In this document: piece by piece, positions 1-6,301 of the stretch
How positions within the stretch are numbered: position 1 is the first letter of the stretch
Layout: each line of letters opens with the position of its first letter
Assembly (NCBI GenBank): GCA_947478985.1
Contig: CANJYC010000086.1
Location: 1-7,053 of the forward strand
DNA: 7,053 nt
Direction of reading: 5' to 3'
DNA from: Acidobacteriota bacterium
GTDB lineage: Bacteria > Acidobacteriota > Vicinamibacteria > Vicinamibacterales > UBA2999
Notes under the pieces: generated by a model
The model's input: the letters and a program-made list of their open reading frames with translations, nothing else
The model's database searches: none
Told to the model about the DNA's origin: nothing
Position numbers and translations under genes: made by a program

Positions 1-485
1 ACTACGCCTACTGGCTGATGAACAACATCCTCGGCCAGTATTCGATCGGCGGGCGTCTGGGCGAGCGGATCCGTGAGCGGCAGGGGATGGCGTACTACGC
101 CTTCAGTGGACTGGATGCACACGTGATCCGGGGGCCACTGCTGATCCGTGCCGGCGTGAGCGCCGACAACGTTGAAAGGGCCATCGCCTCGATCGATCAG
201 GAACTGACGGCGATGGCGACGGAGGGCCCCACGGAGTCCGAAGTGCAGGAGTCGCGTCAGTACCTGGTGGGCTCGATGCCTCGCCATCTCGAGACGAACC
301 TCGGTATTGCCAACTTCCTCCAGACTGAGGAATTGTTCGGCCTCGGCCTCGACTACGACCTCCGTGTGCCGTCGCTTCTGGCCGCGGTGACACGCGACGA
401 CATCCACGAGGCGGCGCGCCGGACGCTCAACCCTGCGCGCGCGGTAGTCGTCGTCGCCGGCCCGTATGCGGGCCAGCCCCGATGA
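1..485 (+). CDS. M16-family peptidase, C-terminal part (5' end outside window)
   Basis: The first full codon is at 3 and about 160 residues are visible. They match the C-terminal domain of M16 (pitrilysin / processing-peptidase-like) proteins. The segment GRLGERIRERQGMAYY (visible residues 17-32) is the family's typical RL..xIRExxGxAY stretch. Its Arg and Tyr (about R24 and Y31) correspond to the R/Y pair that contacts substrate in this half of the fold. A long helix region with TESEVQESRQYLVGSMPRHLET follows, as in other members, and the chain ends in a short beta segment (ARAVVVVAG). The zinc motif HxxEH normally lies in the N-terminal half, which is not in the window, so catalytic competence cannot be judged. 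Many bacterial M16 genes occur as catalytic plus non-catalytic partner pairs, and this could be either one. The stop overlaps the next start as ATGA, implying translational coupling. Confidence 0.87.
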   Translation, partial: YAYWLMNNILGQYSIGGRLGERIRERQGMAYYAFSGLDAHVIRGPLLIRAGVSADNVERAIASIDQELTAMATEGPTESEVQESRQYLVGSMPRHLETNLGIANFLQTEELFGLGLDYDLRVPSLLAAVTRDDIHEAARRTLNPARAVVVVAGPYAGQPR

Positions 486-1186
486 GCCTGCCCGTACGAG
501 CCGTCTTCTTCGACGTCGACTTCACGCTGATTTATCCGGGGCCGACGTTCCAGGCTGAGGGCTACGAGCGGTTCTGCCGCCGACGCGGCATCGACATCGA
601 TCCGGCGCAGTTTCCACATGCAGTGGCGGCCGCGTCCGTCCTGCTCAGCGCGGAACAGGATCACGTCTACGACGCAGCCATCTTCGTGCGCTATACCCGG
701 CGGATCATCGAAGCGATGGGCGGGGCCGCGAGCGGGGCCGAGCTCGATGCCGTTGCCCGCGACATCTACGACGAATGGGCGGTGTGCCAGCACTTCTTTC
801 TCTATCCCGATGTTGCGCCAGTGCTGCATGCGCTCGCCCGGAGTGGGTTGACCCTGGGGCTTATCTCGAATGCGCATCGCTGTCTGACGTCGTTCCAGGA
901 GCATTTCGAGCTTGCGAGCCTGATCTCGGTGGCCGTATCGAGCTCAGAGCACGGCTTCATGAAGCCACATCCAAGCATCTTTGAGGCGGCGCTGGCGCTG
1001 GCCGGCGTGCGGGCGGAAGAATCGGTGATGGTGGGGGACAGCCTCGCACACGACATCGAGGGGGCGAAGCGCATTGGGATGCGCGGTGTGCTCGTCGACC
1101 GATCGGACGATCCGGCAGTAACCGACAGCGACGTGAGTGTCATCCGCACGTTCGCCGATCTACCCGCTCTTCTCGGGGCGCTCTGA
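482..1186 (+). CDS. HAD-superfamily hydrolase (subfamily IA, REG-2-like)
   Basis: The 234-residue protein carries all four HAD motifs. Motif I is FFDVDFTLI with nucleophile D11 and general acid D13. Motif II is LISN (S129). Motif III is K161 in KPHPSIF. Motif IV is VGDSLAHD, with D186 and D191 positioned for Mg2+ binding. A helical cap insert lies between motifs I and II (about residues 20-105), as in C1-capped subfamily IA enzymes. Known members are mostly small-molecule phosphatases acting through an aspartyl-phosphate intermediate. The substrate cannot be told from sequence, and the protein should be cytoplasmic because no signal peptide is seen. The ATG overlaps the M16 gene's stop by 4 nt and no strong Shine-Dalgarno precedes it, so translation probably depends on coupling. 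The gene converges on the HIT gene with 10 nt between stops. Confidence 0.92.
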   Translation: MSLPVRAVFFDVDFTLIYPGPTFQAEGYERFCRRRGIDIDPAQFPHAVAAASVLLSAEQDHVYDAAIFVRYTRRIIEAMGGAASGAELDAVARDIYDEWAVCQHFFLYPDVAPVLHALARSGLTLGLISNAHRCLTSFQEHFELASLISVAVSSSEHGFMKPHPSIFEAALALAGVRAEESVMVGDSLAHDIEGAKRIGMRGVLVDRSDDPAVTDSDVSVIRTFADLPALLGAL

Positions 1187-1190
1187 CGTC

Positions 1191-1210
1191 GGCCGCCTAG
1201 CCCGGCGGCC
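1191..1210. terminator. GC-rich hairpin between convergent HAD and HIT genes
   Basis: A perfect 7-bp inverted repeat, GGCCGCC / GGCGGCC, with a 6-nt loop (1198-1203), starts 5 nt after the HAD stop and spans the HIT stop codon (1197-1199). Its position between two convergent gene ends fits a bidirectional terminator or 3'-end stabiliser. No run of T follows on either strand, so it is not a classical intrinsic terminator. In GC-rich DNA such a stem can also arise by chance. Confidence 0.35.
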
Positions 1211-1541
1211 AGTGCAGTCCGCGACCGGCAAGCAGGTGCAGGTGGATGTGAAACACCGTCTGTCCGGCTTCGCGGTTGCAGTTGAAGACGGTCCGATAAC
1301 CACGCTCGTCGTATCCGTGCTGCTTCGCCAGTTCGGCTGCGAACCTCACCATCGAGCCCACCAGCGCATCGTCCATGCCTGTGAGGTCATTGAGCGTCGC
1401 GATATGCCGGCGGGGGACGATCAGTGCATGCAAGGGCGCCTGCGGATTGATGTCGCTGAACGCGACGAGGTCGGCGTCCTGATGGAGGAGCGTGCCGGGG
1501 ATCTCGCCAGCAATGATCCTGCAGAACAGGCAGCTGGTCAT
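1197..1541 (-). CDS. HIT-family (HinT-like) nucleotide-binding hydrolase
   Basis: The 114-residue protein has the histidine-triad signature FHIHLHLLAGR, with H98, H100 and H102. H100 is the expected nucleophile in the family. The N-terminal CLFCRIIAGEIP (C4 and C7) and the central NPQAPLHALIVPRRHI are typical of the HinT branch. It ends shortly after the triad in GLHWPPG, like complete bacterial HinT proteins of about 110-120 residues, so it is full length. HinT enzymes hydrolyse purine nucleoside phosphoramidates and acyl-adenylates in the cytoplasm, and their physiological role in bacteria is poorly defined. The ATG overlaps the prmC stop as ATGA and no Shine-Dalgarno is evident, indicating translational coupling as the last gene of the run. 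Which HIT subgroup it belongs to is inferred from length and motifs. Confidence 0.95.
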   Translation of the reverse strand: MTSCLFCRIIAGEIPGTLLHQDADLVAFSDINPQAPLHALIVPRRHIATLNDLTGMDDALVGSMVRFAAELAKQHGYDERGYRTVFNCNREAGQTVFHIHLHLLAGRGLHWPPG

Positions 1542-2386
1542 GACCGCTGCACGATTGCCGTCCGCGCAATCCCCTGGAGGTCTTCACGGATCCGGTCGAG
1601 CCGTAGCGCCGGGCGCGCGGCAATCAACGCTCGGACGCCGTCTTCCTGTCCGTAGCCGAACTCCATCAGGAACCAGCCGCCCGGCCGCAGCTTCGCCACG
1701 GCGGCGTCGAGCACGCCAGCCACATGGCGAAGTCCGTCGTCGCCGCCGAACAGGGCCACGTCCGGCTCATGCCGGACATCGCGCGACAGCGCGGGCTTGT
1801 CACCCTCCCGCACGTAGGGTGGATTCGACACGATGACGTCGAAGGGGCCGTCAACGCCATCGAGATAGGACGTCTGCACGAGCGTGAGTCTGCTGTCGAC
1901 TCCGTGAGTCGCGGCATTTTGCCCGGCGACGGCGAGCGCCTGCGCAGAGATATCGGTAGCGACAACCGACGCACTGGCGAGTTCATGTGCGAGCGCGACG
2001 GCCAGCACGCCGCTGCCCGTCCCGATGTCGGCAACGCGCGGCGAGTCGATCGCGCGCAGCAGCGGCAGGGCCTCTTCGACGATGAACTCGGTCTCCGGGC
2101 GGGGGATGAGGACAGCGGGCGAGACGAGGAAGTCGAGGCCCCAGAATTCGCGCGTGCCGATGATGTAGGCCGATGGCTCGCGGTGCGCGCGTCGTTCGAC
2201 CCATTCCGAGAAGCGCGGTTCCAGCGCAGCGGGCGCGGGGTCTGCCTGATCGACCAGCAGGCGGGCGCGGTCCCAGCCGAGAATGGTCCGGGCATAGAGA
2301 TCAACGTCGATGGCGGCATCCGCCGGCGTGAGACCGGCGGCGACGAGCTGTGCGCGCGCCCCGGCGAGCGTGTCAGCCAGCCTCAT
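1538..2386 (-). CDS. prmC: Peptide chain release factor N5-glutamine methyltransferase PrmC
   Basis: PrmC (HemK) transfers a methyl group from S-adenosylmethionine to the glutamine of the GGQ motif in RF1 and RF2. The 282-residue protein has the expected order. A helical N-terminal domain (about 1-75) is followed by the family linker PSAYIIGTREFWGLDF (71-86) and IPRPETE (94-100). The SAM-binding loop is DIGTGSG (120-126), and an acidic end of the second strand follows (ATDIS, D145). The catalytic NPPY is at 188-191, which holds the target glutamine amide. The length matches the family (about 275-290). The gene overlaps its substrate gene prfA by 4 nt (ATGA), with an AAGGAAG stretch about 15 nt upstream inside prfA. 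The adjacency of RF1 and PrmC genes is widespread in bacteria and supports the assignment over a generic N6-adenine methyltransferase. Confidence 0.97.
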   Translation of the reverse strand: MRLADTLAGARAQLVAAGLTPADAAIDVDLYARTILGWDRARLLVDQADPAPAALEPRFSEWVERRAHREPSAYIIGTREFWGLDFLVSPAVLIPRPETEFIVEEALPLLRAIDSPRVADIGTGSGVLAVALAHELASASVVATDISAQALAVAGQNAATHGVDSRLTLVQTSYLDGVDGPFDVIVSNPPYVREGDKPALSRDVRHEPDVALFGGDDGLRHVAGVLDAAVAKLRPGGWFLMEFGYGQEDGVRALIAARPALRLDRIREDLQGIARTAIVQRS

Positions 2387-3456
2387 GCGACCGCCGTGGC
2401 TTCCTTGAGCTTCTCGGCATTGAAGAACGAGTGCACCGGCTCAAGCAGTTCATCCACGTCACCCTCGAGGATGGTGGCCAGCTGGTGAGTCGTGAAGTTG
2501 ATCCGGTGATCGGTGATGCGGCTCTGGGGGAAGTTGTACGTGCGAATCTTCTCCGAGCGTTCGCCTGTGCCCACCTGACTGCGCCGGTCCTTCGCGATGG
2601 CGTCCTGCTGCTTGCGCATTTCCATTTCGTACAGACGTGCCCGCAGCACCTTCATCGCCTTCGCACGGTTCTTGATCTGCGATTTCTCGTCCTGCTGCGA
2701 CACCACCACCCCGGTCGGGATGTGCGTCAGGCGCACGGCCGAGTAGGTCGTGTTGACACTCTGGCCGCCCGGTCCGCTGGAGCAGAAGGTATCGATGCGA
2801 AGGTCCTTCTCCTGAATCTGGATGTCGACCTCTTCCGCTTCCGGAAGCACGGCCACGGTCGCCGTCGACGTGTGGATCCGACCGCTCGCCTCGGTGGCCG
2901 GGACACGCTGGACGCGGTGAACGCCGCTCTCGTACTTCAGACGGCTGTAGGCGCCGCGACCGTCAATTGACGCGATGATTTCCTTCAGGCCGCCGGTGCC
3001 GCTCTCGCTGCTCGACATGACCTCGAGTTTCCACCGCTGGCGCTCGACGTAGCGGCTGTACATGCGGAAGAGATCGGCGGCAAACAGCGCGGCCTCATCG
3101 CCGCCGGTGCCGGCCCGGATTTCGAGGATGACGTTCTTGTCGTCGTTGGGATCCTTGGGCACCAGCAGGATCCGCAGTTCGCCGAGCAATGTCTCCCGCC
3201 TTGCGTCGAGGGGCGCCAGTTCCTCCTGGGCGAGCTCGCGCATGTCGGCATCGCCCCCGTTGAGCATCTCCTGGGTTCCCTCGATGTCCTTGAGCACCGC
3301 CTTGTACTCGCGGAACTTCTCCACGAGGGGCTCGAGTTCCGACAGCGCTTTGGCGGCCTTTCGGTATTCGCCCTGGTCGGACTGGACTTCCGTGGTGCCG
3401 AGGCGCCTGGTGAGCTCCTCGTACTGGGATTCAACGGTGCTGAGTTTGTCGAACAT
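2383..3456 (-). CDS. prfA: Peptide chain release factor 1 (RF1)
   Basis: RF1 recognises UAA and UAG stop codons and triggers peptide release on the ribosome. The 357-residue protein is full length for the family. A coiled N-terminal domain (about 1-100) is followed by the conserved LEIRAGTGGDEAALF (111-125). The stop-codon-reading tripeptide is P186-A-T188 in HRVQRVPATE. This is the RF1 form (PxT), not the SPF of RF2. The catalytic GGQ is at 230-232 in SSGPGGQSVN. The C-terminal RTYNFPQSRITDHRI is also typical. The ATG start is the only one available, because the moaD stop is in frame 39 nt upstream with no other start codon between. The start gives the usual MFDKL beginning. No clear Shine-Dalgarno sits close to the ATG. 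The 39-nt spacer is the largest gap within the run and could hold some independent control. Confidence 0.98.
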   Translation of the reverse strand: MFDKLSTVESQYEELTRRLGTTEVQSDQGEYRKAAKALSELEPLVEKFREYKAVLKDIEGTQEMLNGGDADMRELAQEELAPLDARRETLLGELRILLVPKDPNDDKNVILEIRAGTGGDEAALFAADLFRMYSRYVERQRWKLEVMSSSESGTGGLKEIIASIDGRGAYSRLKYESGVHRVQRVPATEASGRIHTSTATVAVLPEAEEVDIQIQEKDLRIDTFCSSGPGGQSVNTTYSAVRLTHIPTGVVVSQQDEKSQIKNRAKAMKVLRARLYEMEMRKQQDAIAKDRRSQVGTGERSEKIRTYNFPQSRITDHRINFTTHQLATILEGDVDELLEPVHSFFNAEKLKEATAVA

Positions 3457-3495
3457 ATGTGTGTGACCGGCCTGGTGATGGCCGCCTTCAGAATC

Positions 3496-3741
3496 TTAGC
3501 CGCCGGAGACGGGTGGCAGAAAGGCAACCTCGTCCCCGTCGCTCACGGCGGCGGCCATCGTCGAATACTCGGCATTGACCGCCACTGACATCGTCTTCTC
3601 GTATTGCGCGAGCGCTGGAACCTCGGCCACAAGCGCGCCCCAGATCGCTTGGACGGTTGCCGGGGCCGTCACGTCTCGGACCAGTTCACCTGAACCCGTC
3701 AGATCTCTGAGCCTGGCGAAGAGCCTGACCGTTACGCGCAC
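3496..3741 (-). CDS. moaD: Molybdopterin synthase small subunit (sulfur carrier MoaD)
   Basis: This 81-residue ubiquitin-like protein ends in the diagnostic Gly-Gly (80-81, context PPVSGG), whose C-terminus is thiocarboxylated to carry sulfur into molybdopterin. The start VTVRLFARLRDLTG and the late block DGDEVAFLPPVSGG are standard MoaD. It acts with MoaE in the cytoplasm to convert cyclic pyranopterin monophosphate to molybdopterin. The start codon is GTG, overlapping the moaE end by 10 nt, with AGGA four nt upstream as a plausible Shine-Dalgarno. ThiS is the main alternative GG-ending family. The VRLFARLRDLTG start and adjacency to moaE favour MoaD clearly. The activating enzyme (MoeB) and the other Moa steps are not in this window. 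Confidence 0.94.
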   Translation of the reverse strand: MRVTVRLFARLRDLTGSGELVRDVTAPATVQAIWGALVAEVPALAQYEKTMSVAVNAEYSTMAAAVSDGDEVAFLPPVSGG

Positions 3742-4202
3742 GCGATCCTGTGCGCCGCCTGCCGCGCGTCCTCGTCGTCCGGGTTAGCGGTGGCGCCTTC
3801 GAGCCAGACCTCTCCGCCGTCGAAGTGCTCGTGCTTCCAGATCGGCACGATCTGCTTGACCCGTTCGATGGTGTACCGGCAGGCCGCAAAAGCGTCGGCC
3901 CGGTGTGGCGAGGCGGCGACGATGATGATGCTCGTCTCGCCGATCTCAATCCGTCCCGTCCTGTGATGCACGCCGAGTCGCGTGCCCGGCCACGCCGTAC
4001 CGGCTTCCTCCAGGATCCGCCCGAGCGCCCTGATCGCGAGCGGTTCATACGCTTCGTACTCCAGGAATCGAACGCGGTGGCCCTGATTGTGGTCGCGGAC
4101 CAGGCCGGCAAACGCGGCGATGGCGCCAACCCGATCCGCGCCGACCTCGGCCATCAAGGCCTGCAGATCGAGTGGCTGCGCAGTCAGGGCGACAAGAGGC
4201 AT
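3732..4202 (-). CDS. moaE: Molybdopterin synthase catalytic subunit MoaE
   Basis: MoaE forms the heterotetrameric molybdopterin synthase with MoaD and inserts two sulfurs into the pyranopterin. Family landmarks are all present. They include AFAGLVRDHNQG (30-41) with R36, FLEYEAYEPLA (46-56), HHRTGRIEIGE (79-89) and SPHRADAF (98-105). The C-terminal ERVKQIVPIWKHE carries K116 and K123, seven residues apart, corresponding to the two essential lysines of the family. The length of 156 is close to the usual 140-150. The residues after about 135 form a short polar tail (NPDDEDARQAAHRIACA). The ATG begins 4 nt after the thiD stop. No Shine-Dalgarno is visible, but a TATACT hexamer ends exactly 6 nt before the ATG (see the promoter entry). 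The gene overlaps moaD by 10 nt, fitting coordinated production of the two subunits. Confidence 0.96.
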   Translation of the reverse strand: MPLVALTAQPLDLQALMAEVGADRVGAIAAFAGLVRDHNQGHRVRFLEYEAYEPLAIRALGRILEEAGTAWPGTRLGVHHRTGRIEIGETSIIIVAASPHRADAFAACRYTIERVKQIVPIWKHEHFDGGEVWLEGATANPDDEDARQAAHRIACA

Positions 4203-4214
4203 CGGCTCAGTATA
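4203..4214 (-). promoter_or_regulatory. Candidate internal -10 element (TATACT) just upstream of moaE
   Basis: On the minus strand TATACT (4214-4209) is followed by GAGCCG and then the moaE ATG. The hexamer matches five of six -10 consensus bases. The 6-nt spacing would put the transcription start at or next to the ATG, giving a leaderless message. No recognisable -35 was found 16-18 nt upstream. The hexamer also encodes the last codons of thiD (GTA TAC TGA), so chance is a real alternative. Confidence 0.27.
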
Positions 4215-5031
4215 CCGACCAGAAGTGGTTCATCGGCCCGTGCCCCTTCCCAATCCCGGTGCTGTGGCGAATGGCCCCGGCCACGTACTGCTGCGCGAGC
4301 GGAATTGCCCGATCGATGGCGAGTCCCAGCGCAAGGTGAGAGGTGATGGACGCGGCGAAGGTGCAGCCCGTGCCGTGCGTATGGCGCCCCGGCACCCGCT
4401 CGCTGCGGAACTCGGTGAACCGGTCACCGTCGTAGAGCAGGTCGACGATGTCGGCCGATGGGAAATGGCCCCCTTTGATGATGACGTTGGCGGGCCCGAG
4501 GGCATAGATGAGGCGCGCCGCCTCGCGACGGTCGTCGTCGTTATGGATGGCCACCCCCGACAGTGCCTCCGCTTCGGGTAGATTCGGCGTGACGAGAAAG
4601 GCCCGGCGTAGCAACACCGACTTCATGGCGACAAGCGCCGCCGGGTCGACGAGGCGGTCGCCGCTCTTGGCGACCATTACGGGGTCGACCACCAGCCGCT
4701 GAATGTCGAGGACGGTCACCGTCGCGGCCACAGCCTCGACGATGGCGGCGTTGGGCAGCATGCCGGTCTTCGCGGCGTCGGCGCCGATGTCAGAGACGAC
4801 GGCTTCGATCTGCGCGGTGATGAGGTCGGGGGAGAGCGCCTCGAACCTGGAGACGCCGAGGGTGTTCTGTGCGGTGACGGCGGTGATGGCGCTGACGCCA
4901 TATACACCGTGTGCTGCGAATGTCTTCAGGTCGGCTTGTATGCCGGCGCCGCCCCCGGAATCGCTCCCCGCGATCGTGAGCGCGGTTCGCACGGCCCCTG
5001 ACCCTGCGCGGTCAGCGGCCGTCGCGTCCAC
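4207..5031 (-). CDS. thiD: Hydroxymethylpyrimidine / HMP-phosphate kinase ThiD
   Basis: ThiD phosphorylates 4-amino-5-hydroxymethyl-2-methylpyrimidine twice to HMP-PP, the pyrimidine half of thiamine. It has the ribokinase-like fold. Motifs are ALTIAGSDSGGGAGIQADLKTF (17-38), KTGML (88-92), DPVMVAKSG (116-124), TPNLPEAEAL (148-157), and the anion-hole GTGCTF (220-225) with C223. The furthest upstream start is GTG at 5031, which overlaps bioY by 20 nt and gives 274 residues. A second GTG at 4992 lies 19 nt after the bioY stop and has AGGG-rich sequence upstream. It would give 261 residues starting two residues before the conserved ALTIAG. That start is closer to family proteins of about 265 residues and may be the true one. 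The gene ends 4 nt before moaE. No TPP riboswitch is visible, since the gene sits inside the run. No other thiamine genes are in the window. Confidence 0.96.
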   Translation of the reverse strand: MDATAADRAGSGAVRTALTIAGSDSGGGAGIQADLKTFAAHGVYGVSAITAVTAQNTLGVSRFEALSPDLITAQIEAVVSDIGADAAKTGMLPNAAIVEAVAATVTVLDIQRLVVDPVMVAKSGDRLVDPAALVAMKSVLLRRAFLVTPNLPEAEALSGVAIHNDDDRREAARLIYALGPANVIIKGGHFPSADIVDLLYDGDRFTEFRSERVPGRHTHGTGCTFAASITSHLALGLAIDRAIPLAQQYVAGAIRHSTGIGKGHGPMNHFWSVY

Positions 5032-5647
5032 AGAGCCGCCACATGCCCGGCAGGACAGCGGCCGCCATGAACAGCTTGACGACGTCGGCGATGAGGAACG
5101 GCGCGAGGCCGCCGGCGATAGCCGCCGTCATGCCGACTGCGGCGGACTGCGAGCCAATCCGCGCGAACAGTCCGAGCCAGGTGACGCCGCAGGCGTAGAT
5201 GACGACAAGTCCGGCCAGCAGGGCGACGACCGACGTGACATAGCGTCGGTCGAATCCACGGTCGGCAAGGTAACCGCTAAGGAAGGCGGCAAACGGATAC
5301 GACATCAGATAGCCACCGGTCGGACCCAGCAGACGCAGCGCGCCGGGTGGCAGGGTGATCGATGCGGCGAATACCGGCAGCCCCACAATTCCGGCGGCCA
5401 GATACAGCACCTGGCTCGCCAGGCCCAGCCGTGCGCCGAGTGCGAGGCCCCCGAGCAGGACCACCATCGGCTGCAGTGTCAGCGGCACCTGCGTGAACGG
5501 CAGCGGGACGCTCACCTGCGCGGCGGCGGCGGTGAGTGCCGCTACGAAGACCACGGATGCTGCACGGATTGCGAAGGCGACCGTGGTCGAGTCACCGCGC
5601 GTGGCGATGACGTTTACGAGCGTGGCGCCGGAATTCGATGTCGTCAT
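5012..5647 (-). CDS. bioY: Biotin transporter BioY (ECF S-component)
   Basis: BioY is the substrate-binding membrane component of biotin uptake. The 211-residue protein has the family signature VPLPFTQVPLTLQ (47-59), then alternating hydrophobic helices with LYLAAGIVGLPVF (81-93). The hallmark GPTGGYL is at 108-114, and a late helix carries APFLIADVVKL (182-192). About six membrane segments can be seen between residues 25 and 200. The start leaves a polar N-terminus of about 22 residues. No ATPase or transmembrane ECF partner (BioM/BioN or EcfA/EcfT) is nearby. It must therefore work with components encoded elsewhere or alone, and solitary BioY proteins with transport activity are known. It heads the tightly packed run, and no Shine-Dalgarno precedes the ATG. 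Vitamin uptake next to thiD fits a cofactor theme. Confidence 0.95.
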   Translation of the reverse strand: MTTSNSGATLVNVIATRGDSTTVAFAIRAASVVFVAALTAAAAQVSVPLPFTQVPLTLQPMVVLLGGLALGARLGLASQVLYLAAGIVGLPVFAASITLPPGALRLLGPTGGYLMSYPFAAFLSGYLADRGFDRRYVTSVVALLAGLVVIYACGVTWLGLFARIGSQSAAVGMTAAIAGGLAPFLIADVVKLFMAAAVLPGMWRLCGRDGR

Positions 5648-5661
5648 TGGGGCAAATTGTA
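5648..5661 (-). promoter_or_regulatory. Candidate -10 element (TACAAT) directly upstream of bioY
   Basis: In the 46-nt gap between the DinB gene and bioY, TACAAT (5661-5656 on the minus strand) matches five of six -10 bases. It is followed by 8 nt (TTGCCCCA) before the bioY ATG. There is no purine-rich ribosome-binding site in that interval. A transcript from here would be leaderless or nearly so. No convincing -35 is seen upstream, where the sequence is strongly GC-rich. Confidence 0.35.
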
Positions 5662-5687
5662 TCGCAGGCCTGGGCCGGTTGCGCCGG

Positions 5688-5706
5688 GCGCGCCTAGGTG
5701 GCGCGC
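5688..5706. terminator. GC-rich hairpin spanning the DinB-family gene's stop
   Basis: A perfect 7-bp inverted repeat, GCGCGCC / GGCGCGC, has a 5-nt loop (5695-5699). It covers the TAG stop of the DinB-family gene (5694-5696). It could mark the 3' end of that gene's transcript, just upstream of the bioY -10 candidate, or modulate read-through into bioY. There is no T-run after it on the minus strand, so evidence for termination is weak. Confidence 0.3.
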
Positions 5707-6242
5707 TGCGCCGCTGCTGCGGCCGCGGCGAACCGTTCCTGCCGTTCCCGCGTGAGGTGCGGCACCTTGCCGATCAGGCGCTGGATGAGCATCAGCTGGC
5801 CACGGTGATGCATCTCGTGCTCCTTCATCCCCATGATCAACTCAAATCGGGTCTTGGTGGCCGGCGTGGTGCCGGGCGGCTGATTGAAAGGCTCCGCGAG
5901 GAAGGCATCGCTCAGTGTTTCAATCCACGCCGCCGTTTCCTCGCCGCGCTGTTCCAGCATGGCGATGATGTCCGCTTTGGAGCGGGGCTTCTGCTCTTCG
6001 GCGGTCATCTTGGCGACGAATTCGGGAAAGTTGAACCCTTCAAACGACGTGCGCTTTTCCTTGTGGATGCTCGAGAAGGAATCAGTCAGGGCAATGTGCG
6101 TCAGCAGCTGGCGAATCGTGCGGGTGCCGGGCGCGGCAGCGAAGTCATACTGCGACTCCGGGATGTCCTGCGCGGTCTGCACCGTGTTGTTCCGCACCGT
6201 CCGATACGCTCTCGCGAGGTCCTTCGCTCCGTAACACAGCAT
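5694..6242 (-). CDS. DinB-family (YfiT-like) four-helix metal-binding protein
   Basis: The 182-residue protein shows the DinB-like four-helix pattern. The probable metal-binding histidine triad is H49 in RQLLTHIA, and H142 and H146 in KEHEMHHRGQL. The motif HxxxHRGQ near the start of the last helix is diagnostic for the family. An acidic or amphipathic helix (about 90-118) and the loop containing NQPPGTTPATK lie between. The C-terminus is alanine-rich and low-complexity (RFAAAAAAAQ). Family members include thiol-dependent transferases and many uncharacterised stress-related proteins. The name comes from a DNA-damage-induced Bacillus gene and does not imply DNA repair here. It is predicted cytoplasmic. 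The ATG has a good Shine-Dalgarno, unlike several neighbours. The gene lies 46 nt before bioY and 86 nt after the exported methyltransferase-like gene, all on the same strand. Confidence 0.9.
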   Translation of the reverse strand: MLCYGAKDLARAYRTVRNNTVQTAQDIPESQYDFAAAPGTRTIRQLLTHIALTDSFSSIHKEKRTSFEGFNFPEFVAKMTAEEQKPRSKADIIAMLEQRGEETAAWIETLSDAFLAEPFNQPPGTTPATKTRFELIMGMKEHEMHHRGQLMLIQRLIGKVPHLTRERQERFAAAAAAAQRAT

Positions 6243-6248
6243 GGTCGT

Positions 6249-6254
6249 CTCCCT
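6249..6254 (-). promoter_or_regulatory. Ribosome-binding site of the DinB-family gene
   Basis: AGGGAG on the minus strand lies 6 nt before the ATG at 6242 and supports that start. It is the clearest Shine-Dalgarno in the window and contrasts with the starts of bioY, moaE and the right-edge gene, which have none. Confidence 0.6.
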
Positions 6255-6282
6255 GGGTGTAACTGTTGGTTCCGAGACTGGA

Positions 6283-6288
6283 ATGATA
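6283..6288 (-). promoter_or_regulatory. Weak -10-like hexamer upstream of the DinB-family gene
   Basis: TATCAT on the minus strand (6288-6283) fits the TAnnnT core of a -10 element. It would give a leader of roughly 30-35 nt containing the AGGGAG ribosome-binding site. A short interrupted inverted repeat, TTCC (6270-6273) / GGAA (6280-6283), lies just downstream. There is no clear -35. Confidence 0.2.
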
Positions 6289-6301
6289 CAACGCCCGCCT
6301 C

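Noticed and set aside
1137..2488. Plus-strand open frames antisense to the HIT and prmC genes (172 and 254 codons)
   Set aside because: No conserved features. The opposite strand encodes complete HIT and PrmC motif sets.
2350..2970. 206-codon plus-strand frame antisense to prfA
   Set aside because: It mirrors the RF1 coding sequence and has no independent support such as a ribosome-binding site or domain.
2383..3456. Considered RF2 (prfB)
   Set aside because: The codon-recognition tripeptide is PAT, the RF1 type, not SPF, and there is no programmed-frameshift arrangement near the start.
3496..3741. Considered ThiS (thiamine sulfur carrier) because thiD is close by
   Set aside because: The sequence start VTVRLFARLRDLTG and direct overlap with moaE fit MoaD. 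The nearby thiD alone does not outweigh this.
5648..5693. Looked for a biotin repressor operator or other regulatory palindrome upstream of bioY
   Set aside because: The gap is 46 nt and contains only the -10-like hexamer and part of the GC hairpin. No extended palindrome of operator type was found.
4703..5755. 350-codon open frame on the plus strand, antisense to thiD and bioY
   Set aside because: Its translation is rich in Arg, Gln, Gly and Asp without any recognisable domain, and it lies entirely opposite two well-supported genes. Long antisense frames are expected in GC-rich coding DNA.
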